NCBI RefSeq assembly: GCF_001422405.1 | Contig: NZ_LMMV01000024.1 | Coordinates: forward strand, 95,047-159,046 | DNA length: 64,000 bases | Source of the DNA: Pseudorhodoferax sp. Leaf267 | Lineage (GTDB): Bacteria > Pseudomonadota > Gammaproteobacteria > Burkholderiales > Burkholderiaceae_C | Direction of reading: 5' to 3' | In this document: piece by piece, positions 51,877-60,492 of the stretch | Layout of the letters: the number at the start of each line of letters is the position of its first letter | How positions within the stretch are numbered: the first letter of the stretch is position 1 | Translations under genes and position numbers: made by a program | The notes under the pieces: model-generated | What the model saw: only the letters and a program-made list of their open reading frames with translations | What the model was told of the DNA's origin: nothing | The model's database searches: none

Positions 51877-52482
51877 CTAAGGCCGCAGCAGCGCGGCCCG
51901 CACTAGCGGCAAGTGGTCGTTGCCGAAGTACATGTCGCCACCGCCCACGAAGATGGTGGGCGAGCCGAAGCCGCCGCGCGCGATCAGGTCTTCGGTGTTG
52001 GCGCGCAGCGCGTCCTTGATGGCCTGCTCGCCGATGGCCTGCAGCAGCGCATCGGCGTCCATGTCGGCGCGCGCACAGATCTGCCGCACCACGTCGTCCT
52101 GCGCAATGTCCTGGTCGCCCTGCCAGTAGGCCTCGAAGGCCGCGCGTGCGAACGCGGGCAGCTGGCCCTGTGCATCGGCCACCAGGCAGCCGCGCATGAC
52201 CTTCACGCTGTTGACCGGGAACACCGTGGGTGGAAAGTTGACTTCTACACCCGTCCAGCGCGCCCAGTCCTTCAGGCTCTTGCCCAGGTAGGCCTGCTTG
52301 GCCGGCACCGGCTTGCTGCGCGACTCATAGACCGTGGGGTTCACGGTGTTGAACACGCCGCCGACCATGAACGGCCGCCAGCGGATGGTGGCGCCGCATT
52401 CCTGCGCCAGCGGCTGGATGTTGTGAAAGGCCAGGTAGGTCCAGGGGCTGGAGATGTCGAAAAAGAATTCGAGGGTGGGCAT
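51877..52482 (-). CDS. 2-hydroxychromene-2-carboxylate isomerase/DsbA-family protein
   Basis: 201 residues; the ATG with complement 52480-52482 opens MPTLEFFFDISSPWTYLAFH, the usual start of this family, so longer upstream readings are rejected. A kappa-class GST-like thioredoxin fold is shown by SSPWTYLAF at the glutathione site, FPVNSVKVMRGCLVAD, and GGFGSPTIFVGGGDMYFGND near the end. No CXXC is present, so it is an isomerase-type rather than a disulfide-exchange member. The family uses glutathione to isomerise aromatic breakdown intermediates, but many members have unknown substrates. It follows a GST gene by four bases. Confidence 0.87.
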   Translation of the reverse strand: MPTLEFFFDISSPWTYLAFHNIQPLAQECGATIRWRPFMVGGVFNTVNPTVYESRSKPVPAKQAYLGKSLKDWARWTGVEVNFPPTVFPVNSVKVMRGCLVADAQGQLPAFARAAFEAYWQGDQDIAQDDVVRQICARADMDADALLQAIGEQAIKDALRANTEDLIARGGFGSPTIFVGGGDMYFGNDHLPLVRAALLRP

Positions 52483-52486
52483 GGCT

Positions 52487-53191
52487 TCAATCTTGTGGTG
52501 CTGCGGACGTGCCGCGGAACAGGTGGCGGCGTGTCTCTTCGTCCATGGGGCCGGCTGGTCGGCGCAGCGCCTTGCCCACAGCCAGGCCCGCCTGCACCTG
52601 CGGCCGGGCGCGCAGCTCGGCATACCAGCGCTTCACATGCGGCCAGTCGTCCAGGCTGAGCTGCTGCGCCTTGTGCGTCATGACCCAGGGGAAGGTGGCG
52701 ATGTCGGCGATGGAGTAGTCGCCCGCGATGCAGGCGCCGGTGTGCGCGAGTTGCCGGTCGAGCACGCCGTACAGGCGCCGCACCTCGGCGCCGTAGCGGT
52801 CGATGGCGTAGGGGATCTTCTCGGGCGCGTACAGCAGGAAGTGGCCGTTCTGCCCGGCCATGGGGCCGAGCCCGCCGACCTGCCAGGCCAGCCACTGCAG
52901 CACGCCATAGCGCGCCGCCAGCTCGGTGGGCAGGAAGCGGCCGGCCTTCTCGGCCAGGTACTGCAGGATGGCGCCGCTCTCGAACAGCGCCAGCGACGCG
53001 CCACCGCCTGCTGGCGCATGGTCCACGATGGCCGGGATGCGGTTGTTCGGGCTGATCGCCAGGAACTCGGGCGTGAACTGCGCGCCCGCGCCGATGTTCA
53101 CGGGCAGCACGCGGTAGGGCAGGCCGCATTCCTCCAGCAAGATGCTGACCTTCCAGCCGTTGGGCGTGGGCCAGTAGTGCAGGTCGATCAT
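52487..53191 (-). CDS. Glutathione S-transferase (YghU/YfcG-like)
   Basis: 234 residues, ATG with complement 53189-53191. The N-terminal thioredoxin fold reads MIDLHYWPTPNGWKVSILLE, with the TPNGWKV element of the nu-class (YfcG/YghU) enzymes, then ISPNNRIPAIVDH and LFESGAILQYLAEKAGRFLP. The C-terminal helical domain ends with a YAELRARPQVQAGL motif. Nu-class proteins act as disulfide-bond reductases with two glutathiones as well as transferases. It lies between thiolase (19 bases upstream) and the isomerase-like gene (four bases downstream), one operon. Confidence 0.9.
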   Translation of the reverse strand: MIDLHYWPTPNGWKVSILLEECGLPYRVLPVNIGAGAQFTPEFLAISPNNRIPAIVDHAPAGGGASLALFESGAILQYLAEKAGRFLPTELAARYGVLQWLAWQVGGLGPMAGQNGHFLLYAPEKIPYAIDRYGAEVRRLYGVLDRQLAHTGACIAGDYSIADIATFPWVMTHKAQQLSLDDWPHVKRWYAELRARPQVQAGLAVGKALRRPAGPMDEETRRHLFRGTSAAPQD

Positions 53192-53210
53192 GGCGGCCCG
53201 GCAGCCGCGG

Positions 53211-54449
53211 CTACACGCGCTCGATGATGATGGCCGGAGCCATGCCGCCGGCCGCGCACATGGTGACCAGGCCGCGCTTCAGGTCGCGCCGCTCCAGCTC
53301 GTCCAGCAGCGTGCCGATCAGCAGCGAGCCCGTGGCGCCGATGGGGTGGCCCAGCGCCATGGCGCCGCCGTTCACGTTGACCTTGGCGCGGTCGAGCTTC
53401 AGGTCGCGGATGAACTTCTCGGCCACCACGGCGAAGGCCTCGTTGATCTCCCACAGGTCGATGTCGTCCACTGTCAGGCCGGCCTTGGCCAGCACCTTGC
53501 GCGCAGCCGGCACCGGAGCGTTGAGCATCAGCGTGGCGCTGTCGCCCATGTTGGCCATGGCCACGATGCGCGCGCGGGGCTTGAGGCCACGCTTCCTGGC
53601 ATAGGCGCCAGAGGCCAGCAGCAGGGCGCCAGCCCCGTCGACCACGCCCGAGCTGTTGCCGGCGTGGTGCACGTAATGGATCTTGAGCTCGGGGAAGACC
53701 TGGCGGATCAGGCCGGCATAGGTGTTGCCCTGCTCGTCCAGCACGCGCTCGGCCATTTGCTCGAAGGCTGGCTTGAGCGAAGCCAGGCCGGCCAAAGTGG
53801 TCTGCGGGCGCGGGAACTCCTCGCGGTCCAGCGCCAGGCTGCCGTCTTCGCGGTAGACGGGCACCAGGCTGCGCTGGAAGTGCCCGCCCTCGATGGCGGC
53901 AGCCGCGCGCTGCTGGCTCAGGTAGGCCAGCTCGTCCAGCGCGCTGCGCGGGATGCCTTCCAGCGTGGCGATGGCATCGGCGCACACGCCCTGGTGGGAC
54001 TGCGGCACCGTGCGGCGCAGGTGCAGGTTGCCGGCGTCCATCATGTTGGGCGAGGTCGGGTCGGCCAGCGTGGCGGTGTAGCTCATCATTTCGCAGCCAC
54101 CCGCAATGACCAGGTCTTCGAAGCCGGCGGCCACGGTGGCCGCCGCCAGGTTCACCGAGGTGATGCCCGAGCCGCAGAAGCGGTCCAGCGTCACGCCGCT
54201 GGCCAGGTGGCTGTAGCCGGCGTCCAGCAGCGCCATGCGCGCCATGTCCATGCCCTGCTTGCCGCGCTGGGTCGAAGTGCCCCAGATCACGTCGTCCACC
54301 TCGCGCGTGTCGAGCTGGTTGCGCTCGGCCAGGGCCTTGAGCACGGTGGCGGCCAGGTGCTGCGGATGCAGGTCGGCCAGGGCGCCCTTGCCCTGCTTGC
54401 CGATGCCGCGCGGCGTGCGGCAGGTGTCGATGATGTATGCGTCGGACAT
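53211..54449 (-). CDS. Acetyl-CoA C-acyltransferase (thiolase)
   Basis: 412 residues, ATG with complement 54447-54449. Thiolase signatures: the acyl-accepting Cys92 in LDRFCGSGITSVNLA, NEAFAVVAEKF with the conserved Asn-Glu, GGAMALGHPIGATGS with the His, and the proton-relay Cys in TMCAAGGMAPAIIIE. It splits 3-ketoacyl-CoA with CoA into acetyl-CoA and a shortened acyl-CoA, the last beta-oxidation step. It opens a minus-strand operon with GST and isomerase-like genes, and TCGTCCGAACGGACGA lies 72 bases upstream. It is not next to the FadB-like gene but shares the operator type. Confidence 0.95.
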   Translation of the reverse strand: MSDAYIIDTCRTPRGIGKQGKGALADLHPQHLAATVLKALAERNQLDTREVDDVIWGTSTQRGKQGMDMARMALLDAGYSHLASGVTLDRFCGSGITSVNLAAATVAAGFEDLVIAGGCEMMSYTATLADPTSPNMMDAGNLHLRRTVPQSHQGVCADAIATLEGIPRSALDELAYLSQQRAAAAIEGGHFQRSLVPVYREDGSLALDREEFPRPQTTLAGLASLKPAFEQMAERVLDEQGNTYAGLIRQVFPELKIHYVHHAGNSSGVVDGAGALLLASGAYARKRGLKPRARIVAMANMGDSATLMLNAPVPAARKVLAKAGLTVDDIDLWEINEAFAVVAEKFIRDLKLDRAKVNVNGGAMALGHPIGATGSLLIGTLLDELERRDLKRGLVTMCAAGGMAPAIIIERV

Positions 54450-54521
54450 GGTGTGAGGCTCGCGGTTGGAGCGGTGCGATGGATCAGGCGGGCAGCGTAG
54501 CCGGGGCGGGGGGCGGTGTCA

Positions 54522-54537
54522 TCGTCCGAACGGACGA
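54522..54537. promoter_or_regulatory. Acyl-CoA regulon palindrome, site 3 (thiolase)
   Basis: TCGTCCGAACGGACGA, a perfect palindrome of 7-bp arms around AA, 72 bases upstream of the thiolase start. It is the best copy of the motif. Confidence 0.7.
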
Positions 54538-54553
54538 ACCTGTCGCGCGGGTG

Positions 54554-55327
54554 TCAAGGCGCCTGCGTGCGTCCGCGCGCCTGTACCGCAGCCCCGCGCG
54601 CCCGCAGGGCATCGGCCGTCAGCACCGCGGCCCAGTCGCGCGAGCGCGCCCGCTCCATGACCAGCCCATCGCCCAGCGTGCCCGCGAAGCCCTCGTCGAT
54701 GAGTTGCTTGTAGGCCAGCACCATGTCGGGCAGCGCGCCGGCCATGTCGGCAGCCAGCGCGAAGGTCTGCGGCAGCAGTTCTTCGGGTGCGACCACGCGG
54801 TTGACAAGCCCCCAGCGCTCGGCCTGCTCGGCGCCCACGAAGTTGCCGCTGAACGCCATCTCCTTGGCACGCGCGATGCCGATCAGCCGAGGCAGCTTCT
54901 GCGACAGGCCCCAGCCCGGGATCACGCCCACGCGCGCATGGGTGTCGGCAAAGCGCGCCTCGGTCGAGGCGATCAGCACGTCGCAGGCCAGCGCCAGTTC
55001 CAACCCGCCCGTGATCGCCGCGCCGTTGATGGCGCCGATCACGGGCCGCGGAAAGCGCAGCAGCGCTGCCACGGGGTCGGCCTCATTGCCGCCCAGCGCA
55101 CTGCCGTCGATCTCGCGCAGGTCCAGCCCGGCGCAGAAGGCGCGGCCGGCACCCGTGAGCACCAGCACGCGCAGGCTGGCGTCGGTGGCGAGTTGGTCGA
55201 TGGAGTCGGCCAGTTCCTGGCGCAGCGCGCGCGACAACGCATTCATGGCCTGCGGGCGGTTCAATGTCAGACAGACGCAGCCTGGGTGCGGGGTGGAGAG
55301 TTGCAGCAGCTCGGTAGGGATGGTCAT
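54554..55327 (-). CDS. Enoyl-CoA hydratase/isomerase
   Basis: 257 residues; the ATG with complement 55325-55327 (MTIPTELLQLS) is preferred to an upstream start that would overlap the operator. Crotonase motifs: LNRPQAMNALSRALRQEL, VLTGAGRAFCAGLDLREI for the first oxyanion-hole strand, GAINGAAITGGLELALACDV for the second, and ARVGVIPGWGLSQKLPRLIG. Glu is found in ITGGLELA but the second catalytic position reads Gly (IPGWG), so isomerase or other crotonase activity is also possible. It has its own promoter region with a TCGTC-N6-GACGA palindrome. Confidence 0.9.
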   Translation of the reverse strand: MTIPTELLQLSTPHPGCVCLTLNRPQAMNALSRALRQELADSIDQLATDASLRVLVLTGAGRAFCAGLDLREIDGSALGGNEADPVAALLRFPRPVIGAINGAAITGGLELALACDVLIASTEARFADTHARVGVIPGWGLSQKLPRLIGIARAKEMAFSGNFVGAEQAERWGLVNRVVAPEELLPQTFALAADMAGALPDMVLAYKQLIDEGFAGTLGDGLVMERARSRDWAAVLTADALRARGAAVQARGRTQAP

Positions 55328-55360
55328 GCGGCAGTGTGGCGGCCTGTGCCGTGGACCGCA

Positions 55361-55376
55361 TCGTCGCAAGCGACGA
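55361..55376. promoter_or_regulatory. Acyl-CoA regulon palindrome, site 4 (enoyl-CoA hydratase)
   Basis: TCGTCGCAAGCGACGA, a perfect palindrome of 7-bp arms around AA, 33 bases upstream of the hydratase start. Relative to the thiolase site only the inner two bases of each arm differ, and symmetrically so. Confidence 0.68.
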
Positions 55377-55517
55377 ATGCCGGGCGATGCGTCGGGCCAG
55401 AACCAACGGAGTACATCGCCACGGCGATGACGGTCGAATGCGATCCACCGCTTGAGCGCGCGCTGCGCAGCCGCTGCGCGGCGCCGGCAGGATGGGCGCC
55501 GCCAGCCCTCACCCCGA

Positions 55518-55538
55518 CCCTCTACCAGGGGGAGAGGG
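55518..55538 (-). terminator. Hairpin after the hydratase promoter and the dehydrogenase gene
   Basis: CCCTCTACC and GGGAGAGGG form a nine-pair stem with one mismatch and a three-base loop, within the GC-rich line CCCTCACCCCGACCCTCTAC that is often seen between genes in proteobacteria. It lies 12 bases beyond the alcohol dehydrogenase stop on the minus strand and probably ends that operon. Confidence 0.5.
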
Positions 55539-55549
55539 AGTGAAGAGAA

Positions 55550-56614
55550 TCAGCTTCTCGCAGGCTGCAGCATCACCCGCCCCACCACCTTGCCCGCCTC
55601 CAGGTCCTGCAGTGCCGCCTCGGCCTGGTCCAGCGGCCGTGCGTCGATGGGAATGGCCGGCACCTTGCCGGCCTTGGCCAGGTCCATCAGCGCCTGCAAC
55701 TGGCCCAGGTTGCCCACGTACGAGCCCTGGTAGCTCAGCGCCTTCATCGGCATCGACGGCGTGGCGATCTCGATCTTGCCGCCGAACAGGCCCACCTGCA
55801 CGAGTTGCCCGCCCTTGGTCAGCATGGCGATGGCCGTGCCCACGGTCTGCTCGGTGCCCACGCAGTCCAGCGCGGCCCACACAGCGCCGCCGGCCGCGGC
55901 CTTGACGAGCTTCATGAGGTCGGGCGCTGCACTGTCGATGGCGTGCGCGGCGCCGGCCTTCAGCGCCGCCGCGCGCTTGGCCGCATCGGGTTCGATCACG
56001 ATGGCGCCGGGGTTGCCCAGCGCCTTGAGCAGGCCGACCGCCATCAGCCCCAGGCCGCCGGCGCCGAACACCACCACGTGCTCGTCCTTGAGCACCGCCG
56101 GGTCGATCTTGCCGATGGCGCTGTACATGGTGAGGCCCGAGCAGGCGCAGGGCGCAGCCTGCTCGGGCGCCATGTCGCCGATGTCGATCAGGTAGCGCGC
56201 GTGCGGCACGATGATGTGGTCGCTGTAGCCGCCCGGCGCGAACACGCCCATGGCCTTGCCGGCGATGCACAGGTTCTCCTGCCCGCGCGCGCAGACCTTG
56301 CACCGGCCGCAGCCCAGCCAGGGGTAGACCACCACGCGCTGGCCCACCTGCACGCCCTGCGCGTCGGGGCCGGCGGAGACGATCTCGCCGGCCATCTCGT
56401 GGCCCATGGTCAGCGGCAGCGTGGCGCCGCGCTCGCCCATGTTCAGCCGCTTGCCGTTGCCCATGTCGTAGTAGCCGTGGCGGATGTGGATGTCGCTGTG
56501 GCACACGCCAGCGGCCAGGATGCGCACCAGCACCTCGCTGCCCTGGGGCTGGGGTGTGGGCCGCTCGTTGCGCTCCAGCGGGGCGCCGAACGCGGTGAGG
56601 TCGTAGCTGATCAT
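55550..56614 (-). CDS. Zinc-dependent alcohol dehydrogenase
   Basis: 354 residues, ATG with complement 56612-56614. Medium-chain dehydrogenase with the catalytic zinc site (AAGVCHSDIHIRHG, TMGHEMAGEI), the structural zinc loop GCGRCKVCARGQENLC with four Cys, and the nucleotide fold VVFGAGGLGLMAVGLL. The alcohol oxidised is unknown. It is 10 bases downstream of the ABC-type receptor gene and shares its promoter, so it may act on a compound taken up by that receptor or on an aldehyde from acyl chain metabolism. Confidence 0.93.
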   Translation of the reverse strand: MISYDLTAFGAPLERNERPTPQPQGSEVLVRILAAGVCHSDIHIRHGYYDMGNGKRLNMGERGATLPLTMGHEMAGEIVSAGPDAQGVQVGQRVVVYPWLGCGRCKVCARGQENLCIAGKAMGVFAPGGYSDHIIVPHARYLIDIGDMAPEQAAPCACSGLTMYSAIGKIDPAVLKDEHVVVFGAGGLGLMAVGLLKALGNPGAIVIEPDAAKRAAALKAGAAHAIDSAAPDLMKLVKAAAGGAVWAALDCVGTEQTVGTAIAMLTKGGQLVQVGLFGGKIEIATPSMPMKALSYQGSYVGNLGQLQALMDLAKAGKVPAIPIDARPLDQAEAALQDLEAGKVVGRVMLQPARS

Positions 56615-56624
56615 GTCGGGTTCC

Positions 56625-57821
56625 TTACTTCGCCAGACGGCATTCGCTTTGTGAAAGAGGTCGGAACGCCATGTCTCCGGGCGTGGTGCCGACCACCTTG
56701 TACAGATCCCATTCGCCCTTGGATTCTGCGGGCGTCTTGACCTGGTAGAGGTGCATGTCGCGCACCACGCGGCCGTCCACGCGCAGCTTGCCGTTCACGG
56801 TCATGAAGTCGTTGATGGGCGTGGCGCGCATCTGCGCCATGACCTTGTCGGCGTCGCGCGTGCCGGTGGCCTTCACGGCGTTGAGGTAGTGCGTGACGGC
56901 ACCATAGGTGCCGGCCTGGGTCATGGTGGGCATGACGCCGTTGCGCTTGAAAAAGCGCTGCGACCAGGCGCGGGTCTTGTCGTCCTGGTCCCAGTAGAAG
57001 GCCTCGGTCAGCATCAGGCCCTGGGCCTGCCTCAGGCCAATGGCCTTCACGTCCGTCAGGAAGGCCAGCAGCGCCGCCATCTGCTGGCCGCCCTGCACGA
57101 TGCCGAACTGGCTGGCGGCCTTGATGGAATTGATGGTGTCGCCACCGCCATTGGCCAGGCCGATGACCTTGGCCTTGGAGCTCTGCGCCTGCAGCAGGAA
57201 GGACGCGAAGTTCGACGCGCCCAGCGGGTGGCGCGCGCTGCCCAGCACCTTGCCGCCCAGCTCCTTGACCACGTCCGTCGTGTCTTTCTCCATGGCCTGG
57301 CCGAAGGCGTAGTCGGCCGAGAGGAAGAACCAACTGTCGCCGCCAGCCTTCACCGTGGCCGCACCCGTGCTGCGCGCCAGCGCGTAGGTGTCGTATGTCC
57401 AGTGGACGGTGGTGGGCGTGCAGCTCTTGCCCGTCAGCTCCGACGTGGCGGCGCTGGTGACCATGACGATCTTCTTCTTCTCCTCGCCCAGCTTGCTCAC
57501 CGCCAGCGCCAGGCCGGAGGAGGGCAGGTCGGTCACCATGTCCACGCCCTGGGTGTCGAACCATTCGCGCGCCTTGGAGGCGGCCACGTCGGCCTTGTTC
57601 TGCGTGTCGGCGAAGACCATCTCGATCGGCGCGCCCAGCACACTGCCGCCGAAGTCCTCGATCGCCATGCGCGTGGCGTCCACCAGGCCCTTGCCGCCGA
57701 TGGCGGCGTAAATGGAGGTCAGGTCGGTGAGCACGCCGATCTTGACCGGGGCCGGCCTGGTCTGCGCGCCGGCCGCCAGTGCCAGGGTGGCCAGGGCGAT
57801 GGCCGTGAGGCTGTTCTTCAT
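56625..57821 (-). CDS. Branched-chain amino-acid-type ABC transporter receptor
   Basis: 398 residues; ATG with complement 57819-57821, preceded on its strand by GGGAGGAGACAAC. A signal peptide ends at LALAAGAQ. The type I periplasmic-binding fold (LivK/AmiC class) is seen in VKIGVLTDLTSIYAAIGGKG, MAIEDFGGSVLGAPIEMVFA, MVTSAATSELTGKSCTPTTV and WFFLSADYAFGQAMEKDT. No permease or ATPase genes are nearby. Such orphans often bind aromatic or other carboxylic acids rather than amino acids. The promoter has a TCGTC-N6-GACGA palindrome, which links it to the acyl-CoA genes. The alcohol dehydrogenase gene follows. Confidence 0.9.
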   Translation of the reverse strand: MKNSLTAIALATLALAAGAQTRPAPVKIGVLTDLTSIYAAIGGKGLVDATRMAIEDFGGSVLGAPIEMVFADTQNKADVAASKAREWFDTQGVDMVTDLPSSGLALAVSKLGEEKKKIVMVTSAATSELTGKSCTPTTVHWTYDTYALARSTGAATVKAGGDSWFFLSADYAFGQAMEKDTTDVVKELGGKVLGSARHPLGASNFASFLLQAQSSKAKVIGLANGGGDTINSIKAASQFGIVQGGQQMAALLAFLTDVKAIGLRQAQGLMLTEAFYWDQDDKTRAWSQRFFKRNGVMPTMTQAGTYGAVTHYLNAVKATGTRDADKVMAQMRATPINDFMTVNGKLRVDGRVVRDMHLYQVKTPAESKGEWDLYKVVGTTPGDMAFRPLSQSECRLAK

Positions 57822-57882
57822 GTTGTCTCCTCCCGCGATGCGGTGCAGCGCGCATCGTGCACCGGCCAGCGCGCGGGCCGCA

Positions 57883-57898
57883 TCGTCCGTTCCGACGA
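57883..57898. promoter_or_regulatory. Acyl-CoA regulon palindrome, site 5 (receptor-dehydrogenase operon)
   Basis: TCGTCCGTTCCGACGA: perfect outer TCGTC/GACGA arms with one inner mismatch, 61 bases upstream of the receptor start. It is the fifth occurrence in the window. Confidence 0.6.
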
Positions 57899-57936
57899 GT
57901 CGCCCGCCTGGCACGGGTTTTCCCTGCGCAGCCGCG

Positions 57937-59289
57937 TTACGGGCGCGCTTGCGCCATGTAGTCCACCGTCAGATGCGACAGCGTGCGCACGCCCACCAGC
58001 AGCGCGGCCTCGTCCATGAAGAAGCGCGGCGAGTGGTTGGGCTCGGCCTTGGATGCATCCTGGCCCGGCGGCGTGGCGCCGATGAACACGAACAGGCCCG
58101 GCACGGCCTGCGCGAAGAACGAGAAGTCTTCGCCGCCCGTGCTCTTGTGGATGACCTCGGCGCGCGCGCCGGGCACGCGCGCCAGGCTGGGCGCCATCTT
58201 GGCGGTCAGCGCGGGGTCGTTCACGGTGGCGGCGTAGCCATCGGCCTCGAAATGCACGTGCGCCGTGCCGCCGCCGCTCTGCGCGATCAGCGAGGCGGTC
58301 TCGCCCATGCGCTTCATGATGAACTGGCGCATGCCTTCGTCGTAGGTGCGCAGCGTGCCGCTCATCTTCGCTTCGTCGGGAATGATGTTGTAGCGGCTGC
58401 CGGCGTGGAAGGAGCCCACGCTGAGCACCGAGGGCTCCTGCGTCACGTTGACCTGCCGGCTCTCGATGGTCTGCAGGCCCACCACGATCTGCGAGGCCAG
58501 CACGATGGGGTCGACCCCGGCCCAGGGCTGCGAGCCATGCGTCTGCCGGCCCTTCACGTCGATCTTGAATGCGTCCGAGCCCGCGAGGATGGGCCCGCTC
58601 TTGTAGCCGATCATGCCGGTGTTGCCCACCGACATCAGGTGCAGGCCGAAGACCACCTCCGGCCTGGGCGCGTCGAACGCGCCTTCGGCCAGCATGCGGC
58701 GCGAGCCGCCGATCTCGCCGTTGGGCAGCTTCTCCTCGGCTGGCTGGAACAGCAGCTTCACGGTGCCGGGCAAGCGGTCGCGCATGCCGGCCAGCACCTC
58801 GGCCACGCCCATCAGGATGGCGACATGGCCGTCATGGCCGCAGGCGTGCATCACGTCCACCTCCTTGCCGTCCCAGGTGGCACGGGCCTTGGAAGCGAAG
58901 GGCAGGTTCACCTGTTCCTTGACGGGCAGGGCGTCCATGTCGGCGCGCAGCGCGACCACCGGGCCGGGCTGGCCTCCCTTCAGGGTGGCGACGATGCCGG
59001 TCACGGCCACGTTTTCGCGCACCTCGAAGCCCAGCGTCTTCAGGTGCGCCGCGACCAGGGCCGCCGTGCGCTTTTCCTGGTTGCCGAGCTCGGGGTGCTG
59101 GTGGATGTCGCGGCGCCAGGCGATGACCTTGTGCTCGATCGCTTGGGAGCTCTGCGCAATCAGCGGGTACAGCGCCTGCGCCGCCGGCGGCGCAGCAGGC
59201 CGGGTCTGGGCGACGGCACAGAGCGACAGGGTGGCCAGGGCGGCGGGCAGCAGCAGTTGGCGCGTAGAAGGCAGGCGGCGGCGGGGCAT
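57937..59289 (-). CDS. Exported M20D-family amidohydrolase
   Basis: 450 residues; the ATG with complement 59287-59289 gives an Arg-rich signal peptide (MPRRRLPSTRQLLLPAALAT) ending at CAVAQT. M20D carboxypeptidase/amidohydrolase motifs: WRRDIHQHPELGNQE, ALRADMDALPVKEQ, MHACGHDGHVAILMG, LLFQPAEEKLPNGE with the catalytic Glu pair, and a late STGGEDFSFFAQAVPG. It removes acyl or aminoacyl groups from N-acyl amino acids, hippurate or similar amides using two metal ions. It is divergent from the LysR gene at 59401 with 111 bases between, so it is probably regulated by it. Confidence 0.92.
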   Translation of the reverse strand: MPRRRLPSTRQLLLPAALATLSLCAVAQTRPAAPPAAQALYPLIAQSSQAIEHKVIAWRRDIHQHPELGNQEKRTAALVAAHLKTLGFEVRENVAVTGIVATLKGGQPGPVVALRADMDALPVKEQVNLPFASKARATWDGKEVDVMHACGHDGHVAILMGVAEVLAGMRDRLPGTVKLLFQPAEEKLPNGEIGGSRRMLAEGAFDAPRPEVVFGLHLMSVGNTGMIGYKSGPILAGSDAFKIDVKGRQTHGSQPWAGVDPIVLASQIVVGLQTIESRQVNVTQEPSVLSVGSFHAGSRYNIIPDEAKMSGTLRTYDEGMRQFIMKRMGETASLIAQSGGGTAHVHFEADGYAATVNDPALTAKMAPSLARVPGARAEVIHKSTGGEDFSFFAQAVPGLFVFIGATPPGQDASKAEPNHSPRFFMDEAALLVGVRTLSHLTVDYMAQARP

Positions 59290-59400
59290 GGAGAGATCCT
59301 TTCGAGAAGAACGGTCGGGGCGAAAAGTGCTGGCGAGAATAGGCCGCGCTACGATCGGCGTCCAATCAGATTCGCATCGAGCGATAGGCAATCCCGATCA

Positions 59401-60351
59401 ATGGCCAGTACCCTGCCGACACCGCCCGCCGTGCTGCACGAGCGCCTGCTCGCGCGGCTGCGCCTGCGCCACTTGCGGCTGGTCGATGCGCTGGCCGCGC
59501 ATTCCAACCTGCGGCGCGCGGCCGAGGCCGTGCACATCAGCCAGCCCGCTGCCACGCAGCTGCTGCGCGAGCTGGAGGACCTGCTGGGCCAGCCGTTGTT
59601 CGAGCGGCATGCGCGCGGCATGCGCATCACCGAGGCCGGGCGCCTGCTGGCGCGCGATGCGCGCATCGCCATCGATGCGCTGCGTGGCACGACCGAGGCC
59701 CTGGGCATGCTCGGCGCGCAGGAGCCGCCGCCGCTGCGCGTGGGCGCCATCGTGGCGGCGCTGGCCAGCGTGCTGCGGCCGGCACTGCCCGGGCTGCGTG
59801 CGCAGTTCCCACGGCTGCGGCTGGCCATCGACGAGGGCAGCATCGACCAGCTCACGGCCGCGCTGCACGGCGGTGCGCTGGACCTGGTGCTGCTGCGCCG
59901 GCCGGCGCAGGCCACGCCGGGCTACGCATTCAGGCCGCTGCGCAGCGACCGCATGGTGGTCATCGCCGGTCGCACGCACCCGGCCGCGGGCCGCAAGCGG
60001 CTGCGGCTGCGCGACCTGGCCGATTCGCTGTGGATCCTGCCGCCGGCGCACTACGCGGTGCGCCAGGCGCTGGATGCGGCCTGGGCGCGCGAGCCGGCCG
60101 CGCCGCGCGCGCATGCGGTGCAGGTGCTGGCCCCGGCGCTGCTGCCCGTGGTGCTGGCCGAGCCCGGCGTGGTGGCACCCGTGCCCCAGACCGTGCTGGA
60201 CCGCATCGACCGTGCCGACGTGGTCGAGCTCGCCCTGGACCTGCACGCGCCGATCGAGCCGCTGGGCATGCTGTACCGCACGGTGGACGCCCATGGCGCG
60301 CTGGCGCAGCTCATCGACTACCTGGCCGCGGCGGCCGCGGCGCGCGGCTGA
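59401..60351 (+). CDS. LysR-family regulator
   Basis: 316 residues, ATG at 59401. The winged helix is LRHLRLVDALAAHSNLRRAA, VHISQPAATQLLRELEDLLG and LFERHARGMRITEAGRLL. The effector domain begins LRVGAIVAALASVLRPALPG and ends in a helix rich in Ala. The HSNLRRAAE and SQPAATQ pattern is of the GbpR/CbI-distant group that often controls sugar-acid or amide catabolism. Its gene is divergent from the exported M20 amidohydrolase, and a second receptor gene follows at 60493, so it may control both. Confidence 0.92.
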   Translation: MASTLPTPPAVLHERLLARLRLRHLRLVDALAAHSNLRRAAEAVHISQPAATQLLRELEDLLGQPLFERHARGMRITEAGRLLARDARIAIDALRGTTEALGMLGAQEPPPLRVGAIVAALASVLRPALPGLRAQFPRLRLAIDEGSIDQLTAALHGGALDLVLLRRPAQATPGYAFRPLRSDRMVVIAGRTHPAAGRKRLRLRDLADSLWILPPAHYAVRQALDAAWAREPAAPRAHAVQVLAPALLPVVLAEPGVVAPVPQTVLDRIDRADVVELALDLHAPIEPLGMLYRTVDAHGALAQLIDYLAAAAAARG

Positions 60352-60384
60352 CCGGCATCGGGGTTTCCCCGCAGAGGGCGTGGC

Positions 60385-60422
60385 TTGGTCGTTCCGGCCA
60401 ACGGGTTTGGTCGATTCGGCCA
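60385..60422 (+). promoter_or_regulatory. Tandem operator-like repeat before the receptor gene
   Basis: TTGGTCGTTCCGGCCA (60385-60400) and TTGGTCGATTCGGCCA (60407-60422) agree at 14 of 16 positions. The period is 22 bases, about two helical turns, and each unit is roughly palindromic (TTGGTCG/CGGCCA). The second unit ends 70 bases before the receptor ATG, a usual place for a regulator. Confidence 0.6.
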
Positions 60423-60492
60423 TGGGCCGCTGCCCGCCGTGGCGCCATATTGCGCTCCACCGCCGGCGCAGACCGGCCCACCCCTGGAGACA

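Noticed and set aside
60385-60422. CRISPR-like repeat
   Set aside because: Only two units with a six-base gap, in a promoter region; an operator pair is the better reading. No other regularly spaced repeats occur in the window.
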